Shown: one piece after another, positions 17,540 to 25,185 of the stretch
Position numbering within the stretch: position 1 is the first letter of the stretch
Layout: every line of letters begins with the position of its first letter
NCBI RefSeq assembly: GCF_000801335.2
Contig: NZ_JSEH01000002.1
Coordinates: 124,001 to 188,000 of the forward strand
DNA from: Desulfovibrio sp. TomC
GTDB lineage: Bacteria; Desulfobacterota; Desulfovibrionia; Desulfovibrionales; Desulfovibrionaceae
DNA: 64,000 bases
Direction: 5' to 3'
Made by a program: the position numbers and the translations under genes
The notes under the pieces: model-generated
Seen by the model: only the letters and a program-made list of their open reading frames with translations
Databases searched by the model: none
What the model was told of the DNA's origin: nothing

Positions 17540-17872
17540 CTACAAGAAAATCCGCCAGTTCATACCCAAGGCCTTGCCCAGTTTCTTGGCCATCTCCTTG
17601 CCAATGGGCCTCGTACCCCGTTCCATCCCGGAGATATGGGACTTGTGGACGCTGATGGCAGCCGCGAGCTGCACCTGGGTCATCTCGCGCAATCCGCGCG
17701 CGCCGGAAAGAATTTTCCCCGGCGTCGAGTCGGCAAAGAATTCCTCGGCAGGAATATTTGGTTCGGCAGCCTCTTCAATGGCCCGTGCCACAGCTTCTGC
17801 GCGATCCGCCGGAACGGCGGCGCTGACGATCACGTATCCGTCAGTACGGGGCGTTTTCGTGAGTTCCAACAT
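17540..17872 (-). CDS. XRE-family antitoxin of the RelE/HigB-like pair
   Basis: The 110-aa protein has an N-terminal beta-rich domain (residues 1-50) and a C-terminal HTH (MTQVQLAAAISVHKSHISGMERGTRPIGKEMAKKLGKAL). It overlaps the upstream toxin gene by 32 bp. Toxin-first order with an HTH antitoxin is the HigBA arrangement. It presumably neutralises the toxin and represses the shared promoter at 18135-18163. Confidence 0.85.
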   Translation of the reverse strand: MLELTKTPRTDGYVIVSAAVPADRAEAVARAIEEAAEPNIPAEEFFADSTPGKILSGARGLREMTQVQLAAAISVHKSHISGMERGTRPIGKEMAKKLGKALGMNWRIFL

Positions 17873-18128
17873 AGGTCACCTCCACCAGTATGGCTACACT
17901 GCCCTTGACCTGCCAAACGACCACATAAGTGGGGCGGCCCTTGTTCAGGTGGCAATGGTATATTTCGCCTCGCTGGTTTTTGAGTTTGCCAAAATGAGCC
18001 ATCGAGGGTTGCACTGGTCCTTCGAGAGCAATGAGCGCCCGCAAAGCGTCCAGGCGATTGCGGATGCGCTCGGGAAGTTTCGCGGCCTGCTTGGCAGCCT
18101 TGGGCGTAAGTTCAACTCTCCATACCAT
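17841..18128 (-). CDS. RelE/HigB-like toxin
   Basis: The 95-aa protein has the RelE/ParE fold signature: VWRVELTPKAAKQAAKLPERIRNRLDALRALI, a basic central strand, GEIYHCHLNKGRPTYVVVWQV, and a final strand VTYVGTHENAPY. RelE/HigB toxins are ribosome-dependent mRNases; the exact catalytic set is not certain here. It is the only obvious toxin in the eight-gene minus-strand array and its first gene. Confidence 0.82.
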   Translation of the reverse strand: MVWRVELTPKAAKQAAKLPERIRNRLDALRALIALEGPVQPSMAHFGKLKNQRGEIYHCHLNKGRPTYVVVWQVKGSVAILVEVTYVGTHENAPY

Positions 18129-18134
18129 GGTTTG

Positions 18135-18163
18135 CAGGTAGTCATTTACTGGCTACCTGTCAA
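18135..18163 (-). promoter_or_regulatory. Promoter and operator of the toxin-antitoxin array
   Basis: On the minus strand a perfect -35 TTGACA (18158-18163) is followed by a weak -10 near 18135-18140. The spacer is spanned by an inverted repeat CAGGTAG-N11-CTACCTG (18135-18159), a fitting operator for autorepression by the HTH antitoxin. The toxin ATG is 7 bp further on. Confidence 0.65.
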
Positions 18164-18170
18164 CGCCGCC

Positions 18171-18394
18171 CTCTTGACGCCCCCGGCCCGCCTCATGCAC
18201 GTTTGGTCAACCAATTTTGTGAGGCGTCCTGCCGCCTTGATCCGGTCCCAAGCCGGAACAATAGAGCGGGCTTTTTGCATTTGTCGCCCATGCACCTCCC
18301 TTCGGGGTGGGGCAATGAATTGGCGGTATGACGTCCGGGTGTCCGCGAGGCCCCGGCTGCTCGTAAGGCAGGGGAGCGTCATGCCGCCTTTTTT
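18171..18394 (+). ncRNA. C4-antisense-like structured RNA, copy 1
   Basis: This is the first of two related leader modules. It ends in an intrinsic terminator: arms 18322-18333 and 18377-18388 pair over 12 bp, followed by six T. An upstream segment (18292-18299, GCACCTCC) is perfectly complementary to the Shine-Dalgarno region of the next gene (18417-18424), and 18308-18316 is perfectly complementary to 18395-18403. The two pairs are in antisense order, as in the a'/b' and a''/b'' segments of phage P1 C4 RNA. The 5' end and promoter are not certain. Confidence 0.65.
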
Positions 18395-18427
18395 ATTGCC
18401 CCAATCCCAACCTTACGGAGGTGCGCC

Positions 18428-18877
18428 ATGAACAGTCTTTCCCCCAACCTGACCATCGTCGCGGGACGTCCGGTCGTCTCCAGCCTCACTGTGGCCGCGC
18501 ATTTCGGCAAAGAGCATAAGAATGTTCTGCGGGATATCCGGGAACTCCTTGCCCATTTGCCCGACGAACTATGTGCGCTCAATTTTGAGCGCACGCAGGA
18601 TGATTGCGTCCTCTTGACGCCCTCGGCCCGCCTCGGGCATGGTTGGCGTCCCTACAGTACGTGGCGTCCTGCCGCCACCGCCGTCCCTTCCCAGGGGGCA
18701 GCGAAAGAGCGGGATTTATTGTTTCGTCGCCCATGCGCCTCCCCTTTGGGGAAGGGCTCGTATTGGCGGCGGCATGACGTCCGGGTGTCCGCGAGGCCCC
18801 GGCTGCGTACTGCAGGGGAGCGTCATGCCGTCGCCTTTTTTCGTGCCCAAATCCCAACAGTACGAGGTGCATCATGA
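18428..18877 (+). pseudogene. Truncated Rha-family regulator with read-through into AntA
   Basis: Residues 1-57 are a phage Rha N-terminus (NLTIVAGRPVVSSLTVAAHFGKEHKNVLRDIRELL). The similarity ends abruptly at the boundary with the second structured-RNA copy (about 18611). The open frame then runs, without protein-like character, through that RNA and stops at TGA 18875-18877, overlapping the AntA start (ATGA). The full Rha C-terminal half is gone. The frame may survive because it couples translation to AntA, like icd in P1. ATG 18428 has GGAGGTG upstream. Confidence 0.75.
18612..18841 (+). ncRNA. C4-antisense-like structured RNA, copy 2
   Basis: It is a diverged repeat of 18171-18394: nearly identical at both ends (TTGACGCCCTCGGCCCGCCT and the terminator region), variable in the middle. 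The terminator stem is 15 bp with one mismatch (18765-18779 with 18821-18835), then six T. The segment ATGCGCCTC (18733-18741) can pair, with one G-U, with GAGGTGCAT (18864-18872), which holds the ribosome site of AntA. Confidence 0.65.
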
Positions 18878-19629
18878 CCAGACTCATCCCCATCCACTCC
18901 GGCCAGCTGGCCGGCGAAGTCGTCCAGACCATCTGTGCCCGTGACCTGCACGCTTTCCTGGAAGTCGAAACCCGGTTCGATGATTGGATCCGGCGTCGAA
19001 TCGAGGAGTACGGCTTCGTCGAAAATCAAGATTTTGTAGCAGGGGATTTTTCCTCAAAATTGAGGAAAAATGGGCGAGGCCGGCCGGCCATCGACTACCA
19101 CCTGTCCATCGACATGGCCAAGGAACTGGCCATGGTCGAAAAGACCGACAAGGGCCGGCAGGCCCGCCGCTACTTCATCGACTGCGAACGCCGGGCCAAG
19201 GCCGCTGCGCACCTCGCCTTGGGGCCTCAAACCCCATCCCACCCCGCCGAAAGCCCGTTGCTCATCCTGGAAGGCGAACTGGCCCGCATCCGGGCCAACG
19301 TCGCTTTTTTCAAGGACATGGCCGTGGTGCTCAACACCCTGGCCTTCACCCGCGACGCCGACGCATTTTCCAGAAGCATGGCCGGCGCGCTGAGGGACAT
19401 CGCCCAAAGCAGCAGCGACATGCTCGGGCGGGTCGCCGCGGACGTGGGCCAAGTGCGCGGCCGGACGCTGGCAGCCGTCCAAACTGCCCTGGCTGTCGGT
19501 CTGGTCAGTCCGGCCGATGCCGCAGCTCGATCCGCCAAGGCAGCAAAAGCGGCCCGGGCGCGTTGGGACAAGGAACGGGATAAGAAAGCCGCCACGCCTA
19601 AAGGCAGGAAGGGCGGCACTGTGCATTAG
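18874..19629 (+). CDS. AntA/AntB-type phage antirepressor
   Basis: The 251-aa protein has the AntA domain at residues 1-110 (LHAFLEVETRFDDWIRRRIEEYGFVENQDFV, then RPAIDYHLSIDMAKELAMVEKTDKGRQARRYFIDCE), as in P1 Ant. The C-terminus is helical and ends in a Lys/Arg-rich tail. Antirepressors inactivate the phage repressor and trigger lytic growth. The start codon overlaps the stop of the upstream Rha-derived frame, and a terminator lies 33 bp upstream, so expression is probably tightly controlled by RNA. Confidence 0.88.
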   Translation: MTRLIPIHSGQLAGEVVQTICARDLHAFLEVETRFDDWIRRRIEEYGFVENQDFVAGDFSSKLRKNGRGRPAIDYHLSIDMAKELAMVEKTDKGRQARRYFIDCERRAKAAAHLALGPQTPSHPAESPLLILEGELARIRANVAFFKDMAVVLNTLAFTRDADAFSRSMAGALRDIAQSSSDMLGRVAADVGQVRGRTLAAVQTALAVGLVSPADAAARSAKAAKAARARWDKERDKKAATPKGRKGGTVH

Positions 19630-19695
19630 CAGGGAGATTCCGCCCCGGCCGGTGGCTTTTGGGCCGGCCGGGGCGGGATAGCTAAGGGGGAGCGT

Positions 19696-20664
19696 ATGGC
19701 CACGCCACGAAACCGGCGCCCTGAATCCGGGCCGGCAGACCTGACAGGGATGCTGCTGCGCAATGTGCCGCCGCACAACCTTGACGCCGAGCAGGCCGTG
19801 CTTGGCGGGGTGCTTATCAAACCATCGATCCTGGACAAACTGGGGATCGAACTGCGCCGTGTGGATTTTTACGATCCCAGCCACCAGATGATCTGGGACG
19901 CGATGGTGGGCCTGTGGCGTGAAAACAAGCCAGTGGATCTGATCACCTTGGCTACCGCGCTGACTGCCGCCGGGCAGCTCGAGAAAGCCGGCGGCCCGGC
20001 CTACCTGGGCCAACTGGCCGGCTGCATCCTTTCGGCCGCCAACACCCTGCACCATGCCGGCATTATGCGGGCCATGTCCAAGCGCCGGTCAATGGCGGTC
20101 ATGGGCCGGCGCATCATCGAAATTGCCTACGATCCGGAGCGTGATCCGGCCGAGTTTGTGTCCATTGCCCAGACGGCGTCCGATGCGGTGCTCAAGGACC
20201 GGCTGGATACCCACGGCGAGACGCCGGATGAATTTCTGGACCCGTACACCGCGTACCTGGAGAAGCTCGAAGAGTCGGGCGGCGGCGGCGTTTCCACGCC
20301 GTTTTGGAAGCTCAACGGGCTTATACGCTCGTTCATGCCCGGGGAAATGATTGTCGTCGGGGCCCGGCCAAGCCACGGCAAGACGGCCCTGGCCCTGACC
20401 TTTGCCGAACACGCTATCGGGCTTGGGCATCCGACCGGGATTTTCTCCCTGGAGATGGGCAGGCATCAGCTGCTTAACCGCATGTTTTCCTCTGGGGCCG
20501 GGGTGGCGGCCCAGCGATTCCGGGACGGCAAATTTTCCGACGAGGACTGGTCCAGGATTTACGATCACTGCCAGCGCATGAAGCAGATGCCGCTTCGCAT
20601 CTACGACAAGCCGGCGCGCAAACCTTCCGACATCCGGGCCGCCTACGCCTACGAGCTGGTGTGA
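19696..20664 (+). CDS. DnaB-like replicative helicase, C-terminally truncated
   Basis: The protein has 322 aa, against about 450 for the family. The N-terminal DnaB domain is complete (VPPHNLDAEQAVLGGVL...), the Walker A motif is present (GARPSHGKTAL) and so is the following FSLEM motif. The frame stops before the Walker B, H3/H4 and arginine-finger regions, so it cannot be an active helicase alone. The stop is 9 bp before the terminase start, as if a deletion joined replication and packaging genes. AGGGGGAGCG lies just upstream of ATG 19696. Confidence 0.82.
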   Translation: MATPRNRRPESGPADLTGMLLRNVPPHNLDAEQAVLGGVLIKPSILDKLGIELRRVDFYDPSHQMIWDAMVGLWRENKPVDLITLATALTAAGQLEKAGGPAYLGQLAGCILSAANTLHHAGIMRAMSKRRSMAVMGRRIIEIAYDPERDPAEFVSIAQTASDAVLKDRLDTHGETPDEFLDPYTAYLEKLEESGGGGVSTPFWKLNGLIRSFMPGEMIVVGARPSHGKTALALTFAEHAIGLGHPTGIFSLEMGRHQLLNRMFSSGAGVAAQRFRDGKFSDEDWSRIYDHCQRMKQMPLRIYDKPARKPSDIRAAYAYELV

Positions 20665-20673
20665 GGAGGGATT

Positions 20674-22305
20674 ATGGCTGGCAGCCGGCGGACATCGGGA
20701 CTCATGGCAAAGGATGGGCGGTCGATCATGACCGACTTCCTGACCAAGGTGCAGACGGTGGTCCAGACGACAGAGCAGGCCCCCCCCGGAGGGGTGGGGG
20801 GGTGGGCCTGTCAGAAGGGGGTGGTGCTCGACCGGGGCCCCTTCTCCTTCTCCCGTCACGAATGTCTGCAGGAGCCGTATTCCGACGATCATCCCCGCCA
20901 GGTCGAAATGAAGTGCGCCCAGATGGGCAACACCACCCGGGCCATTTTGCGGGCGTTCTGGTGCGCCCTGTTCATGCCCTTTGTCGGCATCCTGTACCTG
21001 TTCCCGTCGTCCAAGGGCTCGGGCGACTTCTCGCGGACCCGCGTCGGGCCGCTGGTGGACCGTAACGCTGATACCCTGGGCAAGTGGGTGCAGAACACCG
21101 ACTCCATCGGCGTCAAGCAGGTGCGGGGCAAAAACCTGCTGTTTCGCGGCACGAAGTCCACGGAAGGGTTGCGCTCGGACCCGGTGGACTTCGTGATCTA
21201 CGACGAATTTGACCTGTTTCCGGCCGGAATCGACGCGGTGGCCCGGGAGCGCATGGCCCACTCGGACCACAAGTGGGAGCATTTCCTGTCCAACCCGACC
21301 CTGCCGGATTTCGGGATTGACCGCCTGTACCAGCTCACGGACCAGCGGCGCTGGCTGCTCAAGTGCCCGGCCTGCGGCGGCTGGACCGATCCGGTGGACG
21401 AGTGGGAAGCGGCGGCCTCTCCCCGGGAGCGTGGGGTGCCGGACCTTTTGTGGGAGCTGTCGGACGGGACGGTGGTGCTGCGGTGCATGCGCTGCCGCGA
21501 CGGCGTGCTGCATCCGGCCCAAGGCGAGTGGGTGGCGCGCAAGCCCGGGGTGGCGGACTGGCGCGGCTACCAGTACAGCCAGCTCTTTTCGCAGTATGTG
21601 ACCCCGGCGGAAATTCTCTCGCAGTACCGCACCACGCTTAGCATGTCCGCGTTTTACAACTACAAGCTCGGGCTGGCCTACGTCGAGGCGGATTGCCGCA
21701 TCACCAAGGAGGAAGTGCTGGCCCTGTGCGGTTCCCACGGCATTGCCGCCTCGGACCAGGGGCCGTGCTGCATGGGGGTGGACCAGGGCAAAGGGCTGCA
21801 TGTGGTCATCGGGCGGCGGGACGGCACCATCATCCACCTTGGCGAGTACCGGGATTTCGAGGAGCTTGATGGGTTGATGCGGCAGTTTAACGTGTCGCGG
21901 TGCGTTATCGACGGCATGCCCGAGACGCGCAAGGCCCGTGAGTTTGCAGCGCGTTTCCCGGGTCGGGTGTTCCTCAACTGGTACAGCCCGCACCAGAAGG
22001 GGGCCTATGCCTGGAACGAGGAGAAACTGCAGGTGTCGGTCAACCGGACGGAAAGCATGGACGCGGCCCATGAAGCCCTGACCGGAAAACGGCTGGTGCT
22101 GCCCAGACATTGCGGCCCGGTGGACGTGTTCGCTTCGCACTGCGCCGCGACGGCCAAGAAGCTGGAAGAAGACGAAGAGACGGGGAGCAGGACCTACACC
22201 TGGGTCAAGCTCGGGCCGGACCATTTTCGGCATGCGCTCAACTACTGGGGCATTGCGGCGGATTTCGCCAGCAACAGTTTTTATGCGGGGATGAACTTGC
22301 AATGA
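20674..22305 (+). CDS. Phage terminase large subunit (GpA-like)
   Basis: The 543-aa protein carries FSFSRHECLQEPYSDDHPRQVEMKCAQMG with a degenerate Walker A region and a Walker B VDFVIYDEFD. It also has a Cys-rich zinc-like insertion (KCPACGGW...RCMRCRDG, about residues 229-272) and a C-terminal nuclease region with acidic residues (GVDQGKG, CVIDGMPETRKA). It packages DNA into proheads. ATG 20674 has GAGGAGG at 20663-20669; homology begins only about residue 50, so residues 1-40 may be fusion-derived. No small terminase subunit is obvious nearby. Confidence 0.88.
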   Translation: MAGSRRTSGLMAKDGRSIMTDFLTKVQTVVQTTEQAPPGGVGGWACQKGVVLDRGPFSFSRHECLQEPYSDDHPRQVEMKCAQMGNTTRAILRAFWCALFMPFVGILYLFPSSKGSGDFSRTRVGPLVDRNADTLGKWVQNTDSIGVKQVRGKNLLFRGTKSTEGLRSDPVDFVIYDEFDLFPAGIDAVARERMAHSDHKWEHFLSNPTLPDFGIDRLYQLTDQRRWLLKCPACGGWTDPVDEWEAAASPRERGVPDLLWELSDGTVVLRCMRCRDGVLHPAQGEWVARKPGVADWRGYQYSQLFSQYVTPAEILSQYRTTLSMSAFYNYKLGLAYVEADCRITKEEVLALCGSHGIAASDQGPCCMGVDQGKGLHVVIGRRDGTIIHLGEYRDFEELDGLMRQFNVSRCVIDGMPETRKAREFAARFPGRVFLNWYSPHQKGAYAWNEEKLQVSVNRTESMDAAHEALTGKRLVLPRHCGPVDVFASHCAATAKKLEEDEETGSRTYTWVKLGPDHFRHALNYWGIAADFASNSFYAGMNLQ

Positions 22306-22958
22306 AGCTGGAAGCCTATGTCGAGCCGGTGAGCGGGCTGACGCGGATTCGGGACAGGGAGACCGGGATGCGGTTCACCCGGGTGGTGGCCGGGCTGTGC
22401 TGGCCCAAGGGGACCACGCCGGGTGCTGTGGTGGCCCTGGCCGAGGACGTGGCCGCCGATCCTGTAGATGGCTACCGCACGTTGCGGCTGGTGGACTACG
22501 AGTCCCACGCGGACGTGGAACGCCTCCTGGAGCTGGCGGCGGATGCGGCCCCCCTGGTGGGGGAGTGGGCCGGCCGCTCGGCGATAACGGTCTGGGTGGG
22601 CAACCCCTTCCACCCGTACGCCAAGCGGTTGCGGACGTTTAATGAGCGCCTGACGGCCAAGGGGCGGCCGCGCATCACCCTGCGCCCCGCCCCCGGGGTG
22701 GGGGCAGGGGGGCAGCTCCACGCCGACCTGGCTCCCTACCTGACGGCCCGGGTGGTGGGGCGCTCGGCCCTGGTTCTGGGCCGGCAGGACCTGGTTGCCC
22801 AGGTGGAGGATGCCGGCCGGGACATCCGGCGGCATATCGAGGATTTTCCGGCGGTGGCCGCATTGCTGTGGGGCATTGCCTACTGCGACGAACGCAAGCC
22901 GGCTATCGGGCGCAGGCAAACCCGGTCGGGTTCGGCCGATACTGTGGCGGGGTATTGA
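22302..22958 (+). CDS. Hypothetical phage protein (218 aa)
   Basis: It starts at ATG 22302, overlapping the terminase stop (ATGA). The protein is soluble and Ala/Arg-rich, with EAYVEPVSGLTRIRDRETGMRFTRVVAGLCWP at the start and an alternating helix/strand pattern afterwards. No motif was recognised. Its tight coupling to the terminase suggests a packaging or DNA-metabolism role, which is inference. Confidence 0.7.
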   Translation: MKLEAYVEPVSGLTRIRDRETGMRFTRVVAGLCWPKGTTPGAVVALAEDVAADPVDGYRTLRLVDYESHADVERLLELAADAAPLVGEWAGRSAITVWVGNPFHPYAKRLRTFNERLTAKGRPRITLRPAPGVGAGGQLHADLAPYLTARVVGRSALVLGRQDLVAQVEDAGRDIRRHIEDFPAVAALLWGIAYCDERKPAIGRRQTRSGSADTVAGY

Positions 22959-22959
22959 A

Positions 22960-23169
22960 ATGGCGAAGCGCGACGTTAATGTGCTGGGGAGCAAAGAAGA
23001 GATTTGTAACGTACTTGGTATTGGACATCGACGGTTCAAACGATACTTCGGACAGGAGACATGTCCAATGCCGGTACGCTTTGATGGGTTTTCTTATGTC
23101 GCCGACAGGAGTGAGCTATTGACTTGGTGGCGTACATACACAGGGCAAGAAGGTAGTGCCATGAAATAA
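22960..23169 (+). CDS. Small HTH (HTH_17/Nu1-like) protein
   Basis: The 69-aa protein has GSKEEICNVLGIGHRRFKRYFGQETCPMPVRFDGFSYVADRSELLTWWRTY, a winged HTH layout like excisionases or the Nu1 small terminase DNA-binding domain. It begins one base after the preceding stop. It is more AT-rich than its neighbours. Its position after the large terminase makes a small-terminase or regulatory role possible. Confidence 0.6.
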   Translation: MAKRDVNVLGSKEEICNVLGIGHRRFKRYFGQETCPMPVRFDGFSYVADRSELLTWWRTYTGQEGSAMK

Positions 23170-23237
23170 TGTCAAGAAAAATCTTCATTGCCATTCTATA
23201 CAATCTTCGCTTCATTCCCCCATTACTCCCCCACCAT

Positions 23238-23261
23238 CCCTGACCGCTCGCGTGGTCAGGG
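23238..23261. repeat. Hairpin in the 214-bp gap before the lysin
   Basis: CCCTGACC and GGTCAGGG (23238-23245, 23254-23261) form a perfect 8-bp stem with an 8-nt loop. No T-tract follows. It may be a weak terminator for the terminase transcript or an operator. Confidence 0.5.
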
Positions 23262-23351
23262 ATAAACCCATGGTACGGTTTGGCCTGCGAAAAGCGGGTC
23301 GCCAACCACACTTTTCATTGTTCCCTGTATCCATCGCCCTCTCCTGACCCT

Positions 23352-23395
23352 GGACATGGCGGCCGCCACTCAAGGAGGCCGCCATGTCCTTTTTT
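23352..23395 (+). terminator. Intrinsic terminator that contains the lysin start codon
   Basis: Arms 23352-23364 and 23377-23389 are perfectly complementary over 13 bp with a 12-nt loop, followed by six T (23390-23395). The loop holds AAGGA of the ribosome site, and the descending arm holds the ATG (23384) of the transglycosylase, whose second to fifth codons are the end of the stem and the U-tract. Both transcription and translation of the lysin could be blocked. Confidence 0.8.
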
Positions 23396-23941
23396 GTTGC
23401 TACTGAAGAACAGGTTCTCCAGATCGCGCATGAAGCGGCCAGCCGGCACGGGCTGCCGCCGCTCATGGTCCAGTCCGTCATCCAGGTCGAATCCGGGGGC
23501 GACGTCTGGGCCTGGAACCCTGAGCCACGCTACCGCTGGTTCTGGGACGTCCGGGCGGGCAAGCCGTTTCGCCCTGTCTCCGCCGCCGAACTGGCGGCCA
23601 AGGCACCGCCCAAGGATTTCAAAGCCTATCCGGGCGTGGACCCGGACGCCGAGTGGTGGGGCCAGCAGGCGTCCTGGGGCCTGATGCAGCCCATGGGGGC
23701 CGTGGCCCGGGAGCGCGGATTCACGGGCCGGTTCCTGAACGCCCTGCATGATCCGGTGGCCAACGTGGACATCGGGTGCAAGCACCTGGCTGCCTACGCC
23801 AAGAGCTACCTCGGCAAATACGGCTGGGCGGGCGTGCTTCGGGCCTACAACGGCGGCCCTTACGCTGCCGTGCACAATACCAATCCCGGATACCCGGCCA
23901 GGGTCTCCGCCCTCATCGACGGAGGGCTGCCCCATGCCTAG
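23384..23941 (+). CDS. Lytic transglycosylase (SLT-type endolysin)
   Basis: The 185-aa protein starts MSFFVATEEQVLQIAHEAASRHGLPPLMVQSVIQVESGGD; the glutamate in VESGG (about residue 38) is the expected catalytic acid. GLMQPM, NVDIGCKHLAAY and LRAYNGG complete the SLT/GEWL signature. It cleaves peptidoglycan in host lysis. There is no signal peptide, so a holin would be needed. An insertion around residues 45-90 separates the ES and GLMQ motifs. It is the first gene of the lysis cassette. Confidence 0.9.
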   Translation: MSFFVATEEQVLQIAHEAASRHGLPPLMVQSVIQVESGGDVWAWNPEPRYRWFWDVRAGKPFRPVSAAELAAKAPPKDFKAYPGVDPDAEWWGQQASWGLMQPMGAVARERGFTGRFLNALHDPVANVDIGCKHLAAYAKSYLGKYGWAGVLRAYNGGPYAAVHNTNPGYPARVSALIDGGLPHA

Positions 23942-24464
23942 CCCCCTGGAATGGCTGCGGCATCGCTGCAACCCGCTGCATGTGTTTTGCCGGCTGAAGG
24001 ATCTCGGATTTTCCGAGGCCGTTGCCCGGCGCAGTTGTGCGGTCTGGGAGTGGTTTTACACCCGGCCACGTGTGGCGCTGGTCGCCCTGGTCACAGCGAT
24101 GGTGCTGTTCTCCTGCCAGTCGGCCCGGGCCGGGCATGACCACCTGGAGAAGTTCTATCAGGGCATCTGGTGCGCCGAGGCTGGCGGGGTGCTGGAGACA
24201 CGGCCGCGCGACGGGCTGCGGGTGGATTGCGAGACGGCAACCCATGCCGTGGAATTCGATTTCGCCAGCAAGTGGGCGGAATCCATAGGCCAGTCCCTGG
24301 CCTATGCCGGGGCCACGGGCAAGCGGGCCGGGATCGTCCTGATCCTGGAACAGCCCGGCGACATCCGGTTTCTCGACAAGCTCCGGTTCACCATCGCGGC
24401 AAGCGGCCTGCCCATTGACGTCTGGGTCATGGGGGCGGGTGTGGAGGTGGGCGATGGACGCTAA
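23934..24464 (+). CDS. Prophage membrane-anchored or exported protein of the lysis cassette
   Basis: The 176-aa protein overlaps the lysin by 8 bp. One hydrophobic segment (VALVALVTAMVLFSCQSARA, residues 43-62) is followed by a globular domain (GIWCAEAGGVLETRPRDGLRVDCETATHAVEFDFASKWAESIGQSLAYAGATGKRAGIVLILE). The TATHAVEFDFASKWAEAIGQ-type core recurs in phage genomes as a conserved protein of unknown function with nuclease-fold-like strands. Spanin-like location, unproven function. Confidence 0.72.
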   Translation: MPSPLEWLRHRCNPLHVFCRLKDLGFSEAVARRSCAVWEWFYTRPRVALVALVTAMVLFSCQSARAGHDHLEKFYQGIWCAEAGGVLETRPRDGLRVDCETATHAVEFDFASKWAESIGQSLAYAGATGKRAGIVLILEQPGDIRFLDKLRFTIAASGLPIDVWVMGAGVEVGDGR

Positions 24465-24933
24465 GGCGTTGGCGCTCGGCTTGGTCAAGTCCAAGACGGC
24501 CTGGGGCGGCGTGGGGCAGTGGCTTCTGACGGCCGTTTTGGCCGCGCTGGCCTCGGGCCAGCCGCTTTTCGTTTGGTTCGGCGTGGACAAGGCCTCCGCG
24601 CAAGGCATTCGCCTGGATGCTCCGGTGCTTTTCGCCGTGGCCACGGCCCTGCTGGGGCTGGTGCTGTGGGGCCGCAAGACGGCCCGGGGTCCGTTGGGTG
24701 AGGCGGGGACAGAGGCTGCACAGCAGTATGGCAGCCTGCTTAAAGATTTTCAGCGCCATGTTGAGCAAGCCACCCCTGCATACCCTGCGTCGCCGCAGCC
24801 CCTAACGACGAGCGCCGACGTGGCCGCCGCTGTCTTCGGCCCTGCCGCTCTCCGCTGGCCCGAGCAGCGGTCCGCAGCCGATCCAAAACTCAAAATCGAG
24901 GGGAAGACCCTGGAGCAAGGAGCAACGTCATGA
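24454..24933 (+). CDS. Putative holin-like membrane protein
   Basis: The 159-aa protein has two predicted membrane segments (WLLTAVLAALASGQPLFVWFGV and VLFAVATALLGLVLWG), then a polar tail. It overlaps the previous gene by 11 bp, with GGAGGTGG before the ATG. Two membrane helices and a place in the lysis cassette fit a class-II holin. The length is on the large side. Confidence 0.6.
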   Translation: MDAKALALGLVKSKTAWGGVGQWLLTAVLAALASGQPLFVWFGVDKASAQGIRLDAPVLFAVATALLGLVLWGRKTARGPLGEAGTEAAQQYGSLLKDFQRHVEQATPAYPASPQPLTTSADVAAAVFGPAALRWPEQRSAADPKLKIEGKTLEQGATS

Positions 24934-25184
24934 AGCGGTACGCCTCCCTTATCCTGATCGCCGTGCTGGTCATCGTCATGGGCGGTTGTGCCGGCATGGC
25001 CCCTGTATCCGTTGATGCCCTGGAGAGCCAGGCGTCCGGCGTTGTCGCGGCGCTGGAGGCGTTGCCCGCTGTCCCGGCCGACGCCAAGACCCAGGCCCAG
25101 GTGGACGGCTGGAAGCAGTGGCTGGTGTATCTGGCCAAGGTCGGTTCCACTGTGGCGGTGGCTGCGGTCAAGGCAGGGATGTGA
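24930..25184 (+). CDS. Small lipoprotein of the lysis cassette
   Basis: The 84-aa protein has a signal MKRYASLILIAVLVIVMGGC with a lipobox cysteine at residue 20. The mature part is short and helical, ending with a second hydrophobic stretch (VGSTVAVAAVKAGM). It overlaps the holin-like gene by 4 bp. Phage lysis lipoproteins of this size often act as the outer-membrane spanin; this one is a candidate. Confidence 0.72.
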   Translation: MKRYASLILIAVLVIVMGGCAGMAPVSVDALESQASGVVAALEALPAVPADAKTQAQVDGWKQWLVYLAKVGSTVAVAAVKAGM

Positions 25185-25185
25185 C

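Noticed and set aside
18129-18427. A riboswitch for a small molecule in front of the Rha fragment
   Set aside because: The context (phage antirepressor), the complementarity to the ribosome sites and the duplication fit C4-type antisense RNA better than any ligand-binding class I know.
15600-18431. A 943-codon plus-strand frame across the antitoxin array
   Set aside because: It covers eight minus-strand genes with recognisable domains, and it has repeated internal duplicates only because the real genes are duplicated.
20089-22302. A 737-codon minus-strand frame opposite the terminase
   Set aside because: The composition is shadow-like, and the plus-strand terminase is clear.
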